A stretch of DNA of 64,000 nucleotides from Dyadobacter chenwenxiniae (GCF_022869785.1 NZ_CP094997.1:3286001-3350000); one strand, 5' to 3'; numbered from the stretch's first letter, positions 45,479 through 54,688 are shown. Numbers and translations are program-made. The notes: generated by a model not told the origin, from the sequence alone.

Positions 45479-46450
45479 TCAATCGGTGGTTATTACAATT
45501 TTTCCGCTTGCCTTGTTGCTATCCATCAGCTTGTGCGCTCTGGCAATATCGCCGAGCTTAAATACACCGCCGATACTTAATTCTATTTCGCCGTTTTCTA
45601 CCATCGATATAAACTCCTGAAAGGCATCCACTTCGATTTTTATCTGTCCGCTGTCAAACACAGTCAGGTTTACAGTGGCAGGAATGTAGTCCATTGGAGC
45701 AAAATCTTTAATGCTCCAAATTTCAGAAAGCATGCCGGTCATACACACGCTTCCTCCTGGTTTCGCGCAGGAAAGCGAATCCTTTAACGTATTGGCCCCG
45801 ACCAGTTCCAATATTTTGTCGATTCCCTCTGGATAAAGCTTATCAACCTGTGCTTTCAGGTTGCCATTATCAATCAGCACAGCTTCTGCGCCTTTTTCGA
45901 GCAAAAACTGCTTTTTTTCTTCACTGCGACTCGTTGCAATGACATTCAGGCCTTCATGGCTGGCCATCTGAATGGCTAAGAGTCCAATGGATGATGTACC
46001 ACCACGAACCAGGATGCTTTCACCCTTTTGTATGCGCAGCGCTAGGTGCAAAGAGCCATAAACGGTCTGGAACATTTCAGGGATTGCCCCGAGTACGTCC
46101 CAGGGAAGCTTACTGGTAAACGGATAGATGATGGAATTGGGTAGGACAGCATATTCTGCGTAACTCCCATCATAATCTCTGCCCATTCCACCCATACAAG
46201 CAGCCACTTGCTGCCCGGGCTGCCATTTTCCGCTGGGGTCGCTAACAATTTCACCCACACATTCAATGCCCAATATCCTGGGGAAGACCACTCCGGGGGA
46301 GTAGCCTTTGCGGGTCATCAGCTCAGAACGGTTTAGCCCGAAAGCCTTTACTTTCACAAGTACCTGATCCAGGCCAGCCTGGGGCACGGCTCTATCTTCA
46401 ATTGTCAACTGTTCTGGTCCTCCTGCCGTGTAAATTACCGCTGCTTTCAT
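45479..46450 (-). CDS. zinc-type MDR alcohol dehydrogenase / quinone oxidoreductase
   Basis: A 323-residue medium-chain dehydrogenase. Translation probably starts at 46450 (MKAAVIYTAGGPEQL); an ATG three codons earlier is possible. GroES-like N-terminal domain (GLNRSELMTRKGYSPGVVFP, GIECVGEI), then the Rossmann part with ESILVRGGTSSIGLLAIQMA. The structural zinc cysteines are absent, so it is of the quinone-reductase subgroup that uses NADPH without zinc. It lies downstream of a Crp/Fnr gene and a SnoaL-like remnant on the same strand. Confidence 0.9.
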   Translation of the reverse strand: MKAAVIYTAGGPEQLTIEDRAVPQAGLDQVLVKVKAFGLNRSELMTRKGYSPGVVFPRILGIECVGEIVSDPSGKWQPGQQVAACMGGMGRDYDGSYAEYAVLPNSIIYPFTSKLPWDVLGAIPEMFQTVYGSLHLALRIQKGESILVRGGTSSIGLLAIQMASHEGLNVIATSRSEEKKQFLLEKGAEAVLIDNGNLKAQVDKLYPEGIDKILELVGANTLKDSLSCAKPGGSVCMTGMLSEIWSIKDFAPMDYIPATVNLTVFDSGQIKIEVDAFQEFISMVENGEIELSIGGVFKLGDIARAHKLMDSNKASGKIVITTD

Positions 46451-46487
46451 ATTGGTCATTTAGATTTTAGGCGTGTGGGCGCCTAAT

Positions 46488-46862
46488 TCAGATCTTGTTA
46501 AAAATATACCGGAAAATCTTGCAGTCTTCCGCCTCTCTTCGCACTACAAAGAAATCCCTCGTTTTTACGGCGATGGATTGACCTTGGGTGTTTTCAGTTG
46601 TCACTGTTGCGATGCTTTCAGCAAATGCAAAATCACTTTCCACGGCCAGATTTTTAAGCAAAAACTCAGCTTTCAAGGTTTGGGTTTGAAAGAAACGTTC
46701 GGCTTTCTTGTGAATTTGCTGCGCGCCGCGGATCGTTGCAAAACCATCGGGCATATCATCTTCCATGCAATCATTCACTCCATTGAAGGTGAAGAGAGTA
46801 TATAATTGAATGCTATGCAAAGTTGTGGCCAAACATTGAAACAGACTCATAAACAACTGCAA
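46488..46862 (-). pseudogene. SnoaL-like (NTF2-fold) protein, N-terminally truncated
   Basis: From about 46770 to the stop, the sequence follows the SnoaL-like family: MEDDMPDGFATIRGAQQIHK, FAFAESIATVTTENTQGQSI and KTRDFFVVRREAEDCKIFRY. The first 30 or so codons (MQLFMSLFQCLATTLHSIQL) do not resemble the expected N-terminal helix, so the 5' end appears to have been replaced or shifted. It lies between the Crp/Fnr and MDR genes. It could still be translated, but the fold would be incomplete. Confidence 0.6.
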
Positions 46863-46881
46863 GAAAAACCCTTAAACTATG

Positions 46882-47487
46882 TTAAGATTTTTCCCTGGAA
46901 ACGATTGACTTTCGGATTTTACTTAAAAATTCAGGGGTGATGCCCAGGTAAGAAGCAATCTGGGAATTGGGAAGACGGTTAAGCAAATGAGGGTACCGGG
47001 CCAGAAACGACTGGTAACGTTGCTCTCCGGTAGAGCTGATATTTTCTAAAACCCTGATTTGCAACTCGATATATTTCTGCTCAGTGATAATGCGGAAATT
47101 ACGGTCGAATTTATGATGGTTGATAAATAGATAAAGAAGATCTGGCTTCTTAATTTGAAGGATGACGGATGGCTCAATAGCCTCAATATACATCAGGCTT
47201 GGCTTTTCTGAATAAAAGCTATTTAAATCGGCAATCCACCGGTCCGCCGGCCGGCCATTCTCGGCAACAAATTGCAGGTTGTGCTCCACGCCCTTCTGGT
47301 CTACATGGTACATCTTAAAACATCCCGAAACGACGAAGGTATAGTATTGGCACACATCTCCCTGATGCAGTATGAAATGGCGACGTTTCACCTGCTTTTC
47401 AACAAATAATCGAGTTATTTCAGCCCGCTCTTTTTCAGCAAGCGGAAAATATTGTTTGAAATATTCTATAAGTTGAGATGTGGCCAA
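46882..47487 (-). CDS. Crp/Fnr-family transcriptional regulator
   Basis: A 201-residue regulator of the same group as the one at 43181, with an N-terminal beta-barrel domain (HFILHQGDVCQYYTFVVSGC) and a C-terminal winged helix (RLPNSQIASYLGITPEFLSK). It is transcribed towards the SnoaL remnant and the MDR gene and probably controls them. The 310 bp upstream (47488-47797) are AT-rich, and I see nothing else in them. Confidence 0.9.
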   Translation of the reverse strand: MATSQLIEYFKQYFPLAEKERAEITRLFVEKQVKRRHFILHQGDVCQYYTFVVSGCFKMYHVDQKGVEHNLQFVAENGRPADRWIADLNSFYSEKPSLMYIEAIEPSVILQIKKPDLLYLFINHHKFDRNFRIITEQKYIELQIRVLENISSTGEQRYQSFLARYPHLLNRLPNSQIASYLGITPEFLSKIRKSIVSREKS

Positions 47488-47797
47488 AATTTAAGATTTA
47501 GAGTAAAAATGTGATTTAAAATTATTGAAATAACACTATGGAAGCAGCACGCGATTTAATAGTTAAGTTTAACAGGATGTTCGGCTGAGATAGAGTTCCT
47601 ACAAAAAATGGAACGAACCGAGTATTCCCTCCCATTTAATTCTAGACAAGTGAAATTTTAGTCTGTCCCACTTTGTTTCAAAGAAAATTCCTGGCAAACA
47701 ACAACAAGCTAGTCTTTGGATTAAAAGCAATCGAGAAACAGGATCACACAAATGGAGTTTATATTTCTTTACACCGGATCAAAAAGCGTATCACCTT

Positions 47798-48682
47798 ATG
47801 CCTGATGCAATTCCCAAGTTTGCCATTGCCGAAGTCCTGAAGGGACATTCTTCACAGGCACTGCTTTCGGAGGACTATCACTTGACGGTGAGTCCACCTG
47901 GCCACAAATTAACCAATATTCCTTACCGTACCACGTTCTACGCCGTAGGCCTGTGCCGGGCGGGCACCGTGGAGTTAAAAGTAAACCGGGATTACTACCA
48001 CGTAGCTCCCGGTTCACTAATGCTTCTGGGGCCTGAGGCGTTGCGCCACTGGCAGCAGCAATCGGCCGACTATTACACCGAAGCCCTGTTTTTTACCGAA
48101 ACCTTTTTCTCGGCGCCTTATACGGATCCGACGCGACTGCGGCAATTCGCCTTCTTTAGTGCCCAAGCCACGCGGGTGCTGTCTCTATCAGCGGCCGAGG
48201 TAGCACAGGTGGGGCAGCTGCTAGAGCAAGTCCGGCAAACCCTCAAGCGGCCGAGCCAACACCAGGCCGACATTGTGCGTAGCTACGTTACCATCCTACT
48301 GCTCGTAGCCGCCGACAGTTATGAGCAGCGCATGACTCTTGCAGAAGCTCCGCCACGCCAGATAGACTTGGTGACCCGTTTCCAGCTGCTCGTAGCGCAG
48401 CCTGACCCGCATTGTCGCCGAGTAGCCGACTATGCTAGTTTGCTTTGTGTTACCAGTAAGTATTTAAGCGAAACCTTGAAGGCAACCACGGGCAAAACGG
48501 CAGGAGAATGGATTGATAGCCAGGTGCTACGTGAAGCCCGCCACCTGCTCTGGCAGACCGATCGGAGTATAATGCAGGTCGCCGAAGAGTTGGGCTTCAG
48601 CGATGCGTCGGCCTTTGGCAAATTCTTCCGGCGTCAGACGGGACAGACCCCACTAGCCTATAAACAACAGAGGCCCCTGTAA
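47798..48682 (+). CDS. AraC-family transcriptional regulator
   Basis: A 294-residue regulator. The N-terminal cupin-like ligand domain (about 15-170) includes GTVELKVNRDYYHVAPGSLM, and two C-terminal helix-turn-helix motifs follow (about 195-290): VADYASLLCVTSKYLSETLK and the signature MQVAEELGFSDASAFGKFFR. GC content is much higher than in neighbouring genes (about 60 percent in the lines I counted), which points to acquisition, perhaps from a Hymenobacter-like source. It converges with the SnoaL-VOC gene, which may be its target. Confidence 0.92.
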   Translation: MPDAIPKFAIAEVLKGHSSQALLSEDYHLTVSPPGHKLTNIPYRTTFYAVGLCRAGTVELKVNRDYYHVAPGSLMLLGPEALRHWQQQSADYYTEALFFTETFFSAPYTDPTRLRQFAFFSAQATRVLSLSAAEVAQVGQLLEQVRQTLKRPSQHQADIVRSYVTILLLVAADSYEQRMTLAEAPPRQIDLVTRFQLLVAQPDPHCRRVADYASLLCVTSKYLSETLKATTGKTAGEWIDSQVLREARHLLWQTDRSIMQVAEELGFSDASAFGKFFRRQTGQTPLAYKQQRPL

Positions 48683-48729
48683 ATCAAGACTTCTTAGATA
48701 GGTAGCAAAGCCCCGCGAAGGGCTCTGGA

Positions 48730-49653
48730 TCAAATCGGGTCCATCGACGACTGTAGCCTTAGACCGGACTCCGGGCCTGGCTGATACAACTCAATAAGCA
48801 TGTCTTCATTGTCTCTAATGAACGTATAGCGGTCTCCGCTACCATCGGGTACGACGTTGAGTGTAAATGCTTGCTCAACTCCCTTGGCCATCAACTCCAT
48901 AAGAATGTTGTCGAGGTCATCCACAAAAATCGCAAAGTGATTTATTCCTCCAAAGCTTAGGTTTGATTCAGCCTCTTTCCGTCCGTCCTCCATCGGCATG
49001 GCGTTCTCAATCTGAAAGAACTCAAGCCTGAGATCGCCACGTCCGATGAACGCCACGCTCGCTCCCGGAAAGCCAAAGTCAGTCAATCTCTTGAAGCCGA
49101 GATGCTTCTCATACCAGGCGATCGTTGCTTCCAGGTTGCGCACGGTGATACCAACATGGTGGAAATAGTTGAGGCGGTCTGACGCTGTATGTTGCTTAAT
49201 GATTCTTTCTGCGGAGCGACTCGGAAAGAAGTCTTCAAGAATCCGACTTGGATTAAAAAATTCGCGGTAATGGGCGATTTGCTCGCCTCGCATGGTCAGG
49301 CGTGCGTTGTATACCTGGTGGTAGGTCTTGCCGGTAGCCGTCACTAAGCCACCGCCTTCGAACTCTACAAACAACGTATTTGGGTCAAAGCTGGCCGAAA
49401 AAGTCAAGTTCGTAAAGCTCCAGTTGGAAACAAGGCGGGTTACGTTTACCAAGTGTGCCGTCACGGCGTCGCGCCCTTCCACCCGATTAGCGAAAGGGGC
49501 GGGTGCATATGGATACTCGTGCACCACGTCCTCCGTAATCAAATTCGCATAGGCTTCAGCAGTCATAGCGGGGTTAGTGAACAACGCAAGGTGCTGCCGA
49601 AATGCGCGCTCCGCGCGAGTCATGCTGCTGTTGTCGGTGATGTCTGAGCTCAT
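48730..49653 (-). CDS. SnoaL-like domain fused to a VOC (glyoxalase/dioxygenase) domain
   Basis: A 307-residue two-domain cytoplasmic protein. Residues about 10-140 form an NTF2/SnoaL-like fold (LITEDVVHEYPYAPAPFANR, YNARLTMRGEQIAHYREFFN). Residues about 160-290 form a VOC domain starting LNYFHHVGITVRNLEATIAW (first metal His), with FAIFVDDLDNI and Glu in MLIELYQPG as the last ligand. VOC enzymes use a divalent metal to isomerise, open or detoxify small molecules. The fusion would join a hydrophobic-ligand pocket to a metal site. Substrate unknown. GC is also high here. Confidence 0.82.
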   Translation of the reverse strand: MSSDITDNSSMTRAERAFRQHLALFTNPAMTAEAYANLITEDVVHEYPYAPAPFANRVEGRDAVTAHLVNVTRLVSNWSFTNLTFSASFDPNTLFVEFEGGGLVTATGKTYHQVYNARLTMRGEQIAHYREFFNPSRILEDFFPSRSAERIIKQHTASDRLNYFHHVGITVRNLEATIAWYEKHLGFKRLTDFGFPGASVAFIGRGDLRLEFFQIENAMPMEDGRKEAESNLSFGGINHFAIFVDDLDNILMELMAKGVEQAFTLNVVPDGSGDRYTFIRDNEDMLIELYQPGPESGLRLQSSMDPI

Positions 49654-49928
49654 GTAGTAATATTAATTAATGGTTGAATTTTTTGATATTTCCTTTTGCC
49701 GCCTGCGCGCTCCAAGGTTGGATTATTTTACCATATTGACCATCCAGAGGCATCGCATTTGGTGCAGTAAAGGTCGGCATGGTTTCCACCCCCATGTCAG
49801 TTCACTTGACGGGTATTCTGGTTCCGAATACGCTATTTTGAAATGGCAGGCTTACAGCGAGATAGAATTGATTTGATGCATACCTGTGAACTGGATGCAG
49901 CTGAAGCCGTAAGAATATTTAGCAATAG

Positions 49929-50216
49929 GGCAAAGTGATGGCCATGGTTTTTGCGATGGCTTCCGAAATTAAAAGAGACCTGATCAGCAAACGGACGAAA
50001 GAGTCACTCGCTGCTAAAAAGTTATCAGGTATAAAACTTGGCAGACCTTCTGGCCCAGGTAAAAGCAAACTTGATCAGTATAGACCGGAGATCGAGGCGT
50101 TGCTGCTCAGTGGGTCAAGTCAGAAGTACATTGCCGACCGTTATCGGGTTACTGAAGCGACTTTATCGAATTGGATTAAAAAGAATGGTGTCAAAAAATA
50201 TCAGAAAGCGGCCTAA
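49929..50216 (+). pseudogene. DNA invertase/resolvase, C-terminal fragment
   Basis: Continues from an upstream stop as MAMVFAMASEIKRDLISKRT, ESLAAKKLSGIKLGRPSGPG, then a helix-turn-helix (SSQKYIADRYRVTEATLSNW). This matches the last third of Mpi-like serine invertases: long E helix, GRP linker and DNA-binding domain. The catalytic Ser domain is missing, so it is inactive. It probably marks a second integration or inversion event. Confidence 0.78.
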
Positions 50217-50304
50217 GTTTCAAAAATCATGCTCTACAAACCCTTAACTGTTTTCGGATTTAAGTAGGCCATTAAGCATAGAATCAGTACAAAAGGCGCA
50301 CGGA

Positions 50305-50658
50305 GTGTTTCAATATAACCCAAGCGGCTTTACGGTTTCCTATGAAAACATTTCAATAGATATAATGTGGAAAGACATTTCACAAATAAGCGTTTTCAAA
50401 CGAGATCTGTTTACCATTGATAGGATCGACATGGATATCGTATACAGAGATAAACTATTGTCCATCAGCGAGGATCTTCCTGGCTGGGATCAATTTATTC
50501 AAAAAGCCAGCGAGACTTTCCGCAAAATTCCAGAAGGCTGGGAAGCAAATGTTGTTCTACCTCCCTTTACCAAGAACTTATCTACAATTTATAGTAGATT
50601 CCCTGACTTCATATTAATGGGAAAAGCTCCCCGACTTATTAGCGTTGATCGATCCTAA
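50305..50658 (+). CDS. hypothetical protein, immunity-protein-like
   Basis: A 117-residue frame from a GTG at 50305; it is open to about 50260 upstream, so it may be the C-terminal part of a longer protein. The pattern MWKDISQISVFKRDLFTIDR, ISEDLPGWDQFIQKASETF and PPFTKNLSTIY is one I associate with small proteins found next to Bacteroidota polymorphic toxins, where they are presumed immunity factors. No toxin gene is adjacent. Function is not established. Confidence 0.4.
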   Translation: MFQYNPSGFTVSYENISIDIMWKDISQISVFKRDLFTIDRIDMDIVYRDKLLSISEDLPGWDQFIQKASETFRKIPEGWEANVVLPPFTKNLSTIYSRFPDFILMGKAPRLISVDRS

Positions 50659-51106
50659 TGAGATAGATGACGGGTTGTGAAATCGAAGAAGACCAGCTAT
50701 TAAAGTGGAATGCATAAAATTGTATGCAATTCAATTCTGAAATATCTGCGCAAAATAATGTTGAAATTCACAAAATGGGAAGGAAAACACAGACGTTCAA
50801 GAGTACAGAAAAACCACTGTATTTTACCGACGCCGATAAACTAACAAATGCGAAAGTGCTGCGGACCTTCTGCCTTTGTAAATATGAGGAATTGGTAAAT
50901 GATTCCTTACCGTCTTGAAGGCTTTTATTGTATGTATGACCCTGGATCTAACACAGAGACGTTTTCCTTATATCATGTGAAACAACCGCCTTATATGCAT
51001 TCAGGAAGTTCGAAGGATCAACAACAGATTGAGATGTTACTCATCATTGTGATCCTGGCCAACGAGGAGCTGCTCAACCAACGTTATCTGCTACAAGTCA
51101 CTGGCA
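50659..51106 (+). other. gap with two short overlapping frames of unknown nature
   Basis: One frame (50724-50918) reads MGRKTQTFKSTEKPLYFTDA and ends NDSLPS. The next (50899-51204) reads GFYCMYDPGSNTETFSLYHV and QQQIEMLLIIVILANEELLN. They could be one decayed protein split by a frameshift near 50900. The second frame runs into the 3' end of the S41 gene on the other strand. No family recognised. Confidence 0.25.
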
Positions 51107-52555
51107 TTAATTATTCTTTAATGATTTTTCGGTTGTCATTAGATTTAGCGCAAAGTTTAAAGCATCCCGATACGCTACATGATGGTCTGGGATTACGCCA
51201 TTGAAATCTGATTTTTTAGCTCCAATGTTGAAATATAAATTATGTGATATGGTTAGCTCCATACTTGTCATGGGTAGATGCGTGGTAATGATGTCTCCGA
51301 AGCTTACAATCAATCCACCAGTTTCCTGTCCCACTAATGTTCCGAGTTTGTAATGATGAATAGCCTGGGCAAAATCAGCAGCAGATGAAAACGTAAAGGG
51401 ACTTGTCAACACGATAAGCTTACCATCAAACCTGTTTAACAAATCCTTTTTCCTTATAAGCTTGCAGTCTTCTACTTCGATGCTGCCATTTTTTTTTCGC
51501 ATTATTGCTTTGTAGGCACTGGATTTCGTATCAGTATTTGCATTGTTCTTATACCTTTCTTTTTGCAGCTGGCTATACTTTGTGACCACTTTGGTGTATT
51601 GGGTGAAGTCGGATTTGATAAAATATTGTAAAAATTCGTCACCAATTTCAGAATCTCCCCCCAGGTTGGATCTTAAATCAATGATGAGTTTGTCGACTCC
51701 CCGCTCTTTAAGCAATGAAAAGGTCGAATCAGCAAAACGTAGAAATGAAGGCTTGTCTTCAAAGCTGCGAAAGTCGATGAGGGCAGTATTCAGACTATCC
51801 ATCAGTTTCAAACTATAAGGCGCCTGACTGGGTGCTGCATTAATTTCCTTTGGCCTGCGCTTATTAAAGTCCATTTCCCTAATACCAGCAAGTGCTATTT
51901 CCTTCACTCCCTGCTCCGAAGCATAAGTAATGGTGTAGCTGCTATCTATATTATAAAGCTGTTTCAAATGAAATTGAAGAAATGAGCTTCCAAAGGCAAG
52001 GCGAAAATCCCGACTTTCCCCAGAGGTCATTTTGATGATGCCATTGATCAGGTCTTCTGATGAGATGTTGTTAATTGACAAGATTTCCCCATTTACCGGA
52101 ATGGGTATGTCCAGATCGGGCAGGATAGGTCCCTGATAAGAGATATAAGGCTTTATTGGTGAGAACTTTAACTTGACCGGTATCTTGAACGGATTGGGGT
52201 ATAGGTCATAGAATTCGGATAATGGCATGGCTAAATCCGTATGCCCATCTTCAAGCTTAACGATGACAGGTTCTATAAGCTGGTAAAATAACAAAGTTGA
52301 TAAAGGCTCGTTTATCTGGCGTTTAACATTAGACATGTCTCTGTAAAAGGAATCTTTTGGATACCGAAAATAAGGATCGGGATGGGTATCTTCTATAAAT
52401 TTAACCAGGGAATCAATATCACTCTTTAGCTTTTCCGGTTCATATTTCTTTTGCAGGTTTTGTCCCTGCCCCAAACTGAGATTTGCACTAAAAAAAAATA
52501 GAAACTCAACGAGTACAATAAAGTTAATCCTAGTGCCCCCAACTGTAACCCTCAT
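51107..52555 (-). CDS. S41-family (C-terminal-processing-like) peptidase, exported
   Basis: A 482-residue protein with a signal peptide (about 10-29). It has a helical N-terminal domain (DSLVKFIEDTHPDPYFRYPK), a PDZ-like stretch (VNGEILSINNISSEDLINGI) and the tail-specific protease domain: ERGVDKLIIDLRSNLGGDSE, SPFTFSSAADFAQAIHHYKL (nucleophile Ser) and GTLVGQETGG. The Lys of classical CtpA is replaced by Glu-Thr as in the tricorn-like branch. Probably a periplasmic peptidase of unknown target. Single gene. Confidence 0.88.
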   Translation of the reverse strand: MRVTVGGTRINFIVLVEFLFFFSANLSLGQGQNLQKKYEPEKLKSDIDSLVKFIEDTHPDPYFRYPKDSFYRDMSNVKRQINEPLSTLLFYQLIEPVIVKLEDGHTDLAMPLSEFYDLYPNPFKIPVKLKFSPIKPYISYQGPILPDLDIPIPVNGEILSINNISSEDLINGIIKMTSGESRDFRLAFGSSFLQFHLKQLYNIDSSYTITYASEQGVKEIALAGIREMDFNKRRPKEINAAPSQAPYSLKLMDSLNTALIDFRSFEDKPSFLRFADSTFSLLKERGVDKLIIDLRSNLGGDSEIGDEFLQYFIKSDFTQYTKVVTKYSQLQKERYKNNANTDTKSSAYKAIMRKKNGSIEVEDCKLIRKKDLLNRFDGKLIVLTSPFTFSSAADFAQAIHHYKLGTLVGQETGGLIVSFGDIITTHLPMTSMELTISHNLYFNIGAKKSDFNGVIPDHHVAYRDALNFALNLMTTEKSLKNN

Positions 52556-52697
52556 TTTTTATGTAGTTAAATAAACAATTTGAATCAATGATATGTCGAC
52601 CAAGCGGTGTACTATTGATTCAAATAAGAGACACTTTTTTGTCAAAGATGTTGCACAACGTTGCAACACGTCTGAAATTTAGTCGCTTAGAGTAGTG

Positions 52698-52845
52698 TTA
52701 TGCCGAGCATACCTCATCTGGCCTCAGTGACGGGGATGAGCGAAAGCAAACTGCGCCGATTTTTTCGGCAGGTTTTCGGCTGGACTTTGAGAACCTGAGT
52801 CATTTTTCTCGTGTCTTTGAGCAGCATTTGTTCAAAAGCGCAAAC
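52698..52845 (+). pseudogene. AraC-family helix-turn-helix remnant with deletion
   Basis: MPSIPHLASVTGMSESKLRR and FFRQVFG match the first helix-turn-helix of an AraC protein. One base later in another frame comes LDFENLSHFSRVFEQHL, the second helix-turn-helix; about 25 residues between them are lost. The remaining sequence between 52556 and 53091 shows no further recognisable gene. Confidence 0.6.
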
Positions 52846-53091
52846 AATATGCAAAATTGGCTTAGTATGAGTGGTCGATTAGTATTAAAGTCGCCGAACA
52901 ACTCCAGACTGCGGCCACTCTATTGGCTTTCGGTATACACTTACCCAATGATCCCGGTAATTGTTTGCTCCCTTATTTTCACAAAACCCTGGAACGTAAG
53001 AGTAGTAGCAAAAGATTCTAAAATAAACGTTGGATTTGGTAAAGCAGCGTTAGATGCCGACTGCCCTATTTGAGTCGATTTCTAAATTCGT

Positions 53092-53556
53092 TTATGATCC
53101 GATTGCAGGTGTTGCCTTGAAGCGACGGGTTAACCGGAATCCGTCCCGTATCATCAAGCCCAATAGCAGTATGTTTGTAGCTCCAACAATCAATTCAGCG
53201 ACTTGGGCAGCAAAGAATAATGAATCTATTTCGTCGTTACACGCCTTGTAAAAAAGGAAGGAAGCCAGAGACAGCAAAATCACTCCATTAAGGGCTATCC
53301 AACGCATTCTTCCCCGTTTTTTTTCTACCCGCGCATCTTTTGACTTTCCTGCTAGTTTGTTTCCGGTTAAGGCAGCGGCAGGCACTAATATTACCATCGC
53401 CCACATGGTGAAGAATATGATCTTTTTGAGCTGGATTAACCAAGCAAGATTGCCGGATAATTCACAGGCCAACGAGGCGAGGAAGAAAATTAGGATCAAT
53501 AAAAAGGCTGATATGCCAGCTATGGCATGAATTGAAGATGTGGTTTTGCGTTTCAT
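53092..53556 (-). CDS. small integral membrane protein, MarR-linked
   Basis: A 154-residue protein with four predicted membrane segments (about 9-30, 45-66, 88-106, 116-138) and a basic loop (GNKLAGKSKDARVEKKRGRM) between the second and third. I do not recognise the family. The start lies 6 bp from a copy of the MarR operator (53563-53584) and 38 bp after the MarR stop, so it is very likely regulated by that MarR. A transport or membrane-stress role is possible but unproven. Confidence 0.75.
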   Translation of the reverse strand: MKRKTTSSIHAIAGISAFLLILIFFLASLACELSGNLAWLIQLKKIIFFTMWAMVILVPAAALTGNKLAGKSKDARVEKKRGRMRWIALNGVILLSLASFLFYKACNDEIDSLFFAAQVAELIVGATNILLLGLMIRDGFRLTRRFKATPAIGS

Positions 53557-53562
53557 GATAAT

Positions 53563-53584
53563 AATGTTTGATATATCAATTAAT
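53563..53584. promoter_or_regulatory. MarR operator, second copy (half-degenerate)
   Basis: AATGTTTGATATATCAA, identical over 17 bases to the palindrome before the MarR gene, then TTAAT instead of ACATT. The inner TTGATATATCAA palindrome is intact. It lies in the 38-bp gap between the MarR stop and the membrane-protein start. Confidence 0.65.
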
Positions 53585-53594
53585 AATGTAAATT

Positions 53595-54029
53595 TTAGTT
53601 TTTTAGATTAGCCGCAATTTTCAGCGTGAGTTTATTAAGAACTGCCAATTCCTCTGGTTCCATTCCACGTGTAGCCCGATCCAAGCCCTTTTTGGCACAT
53701 GCAATCAATCGAGGGACTAGTTCTTCGCCCGCTGGCGTCAGGGATAAGTAATGATTCCGACGATCCTGCCCAAACTGGCGTTGAATAAGCTGTTTTTTTT
53801 CCAGAACGATCAATGATCTGGTGATACTTGCATTGTCTCTTGACGTTGCCACAGCCAGGTCTTGCTGATTCATGCTTCCTCGTTCGTGTAACCTGAATAG
53901 CAGCGCCCATTGCTCTGCCATGACATCAATATTCTCACGCCTTAATTGCTCATTCAGTTCACGTTTAAGCAAATTAGCTACAATGTTAAAGTTGTACCCA
54001 ATAGAATCATCTAAAACGAATTCTTTCAT
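53595..54029 (-). CDS. MarR-family transcriptional regulator
   Basis: A 144-residue winged-helix repressor from the Met at 54029. The upstream ATG at 54062 lies inside the operator palindrome and is less likely. The DNA-binding region has MNQQDLAVATSRDNASITRS and the wing QRQFGQDRRNHYLSLTPAGE (Asp-Arg-Arg of the wing). Dimerising helices lie at both ends. A perfect 22-bp palindrome sits 12 bp before the start, indicating autoregulation, and a second copy precedes the downstream membrane gene. Confidence 0.9.
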   Translation of the reverse strand: MKEFVLDDSIGYNFNIVANLLKRELNEQLRRENIDVMAEQWALLFRLHERGSMNQQDLAVATSRDNASITRSLIVLEKKQLIQRQFGQDRRNHYLSLTPAGEELVPRLIACAKKGLDRATRGMEPEELAVLNKLTLKIAANLKN

Positions 54030-54041
54030 AAGATCATAATC

Positions 54042-54063
54042 AATGTTTGATATATCAAACATT
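54042..54063. promoter_or_regulatory. MarR operator, perfect 22-bp palindrome
   Basis: Left arm AATGTTTGATA (54042-54052) and right arm TATCAAACATT (54053-54063) are exact reverse complements without spacer. Position just before the MarR start and the near-copy at 53563 make it a convincing operator. Confidence 0.8.
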
Positions 54064-54226
54064 ATCTGCGATTTTTAGTTCAGTACTTATACAATTAAGG
54101 TTTAATCCTTTACAAACGTTTCAACGATATTGCGAATTCAATTCCCTAGATCACCAATCGGGAGCTTTCCAAAGAATTGAAACATTTGGAAGAAAACTTG
54201 ATGATCAACACGACCATAATAGATGA

Positions 54227-54688
54227 CTATCCGGGCTTATTCTGCTCAATAAGTGCCACGATCGTTGAATTAAAATCCGTCAGATCTGTCCCCAACCTTT
54301 GAAAAAACTCCAAATCGGCAGTTTCTACACAGATAATGGCTTTTTGCAGTACGGCCTCACCCTCCGACGTCAACTTGATCGTCTTTGCTCTGGTATCTGT
54401 CGGGTGCTCCTGACGGGTGATGAATTTCTTCTCTTCCAAGGTCCTGAGTACCTTTGACACCATCATCGTGTCTGCATTGCCCTGATTGGCTATATCAACC
54501 TGTGTAACCTGATCACTTTCCCTCGATAACCAGGCTAACGCACAAAGCAGTACAAACTGAGTATGGGTCAGGTCTAAAGGATCCAAGACACGCCTTTGCT
54601 TCCTTTGCCATAACATGGTCAATTGTCCCAAAAGATATCCAGGGCTGTCTTCGGGTTTTTTGAAATGAAATTCAATTCTCTTCGGCAT
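54227..54688 (-). CDS. MarR-family transcriptional regulator
   Basis: A 153-residue winged-helix protein with recognition region QVTQVDIANQGNADTMMVSK and wing EHPTDTRAKTIKLTSEGEAV. Its start overlaps the EVE-domain gene by 17 bp. It is the last gene of a VOC-EVE-MarR operon and probably represses it through the inverted repeat at 55502. It is not closely similar to the MarR at 53595. Confidence 0.9.
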   Translation of the reverse strand: MPKRIEFHFKKPEDSPGYLLGQLTMLWQRKQRRVLDPLDLTHTQFVLLCALAWLSRESDQVTQVDIANQGNADTMMVSKVLRTLEEKKFITRQEHPTDTRAKTIKLTSEGEAVLQKAIICVETADLEFFQRLGTDLTDFNSTIVALIEQNKPG

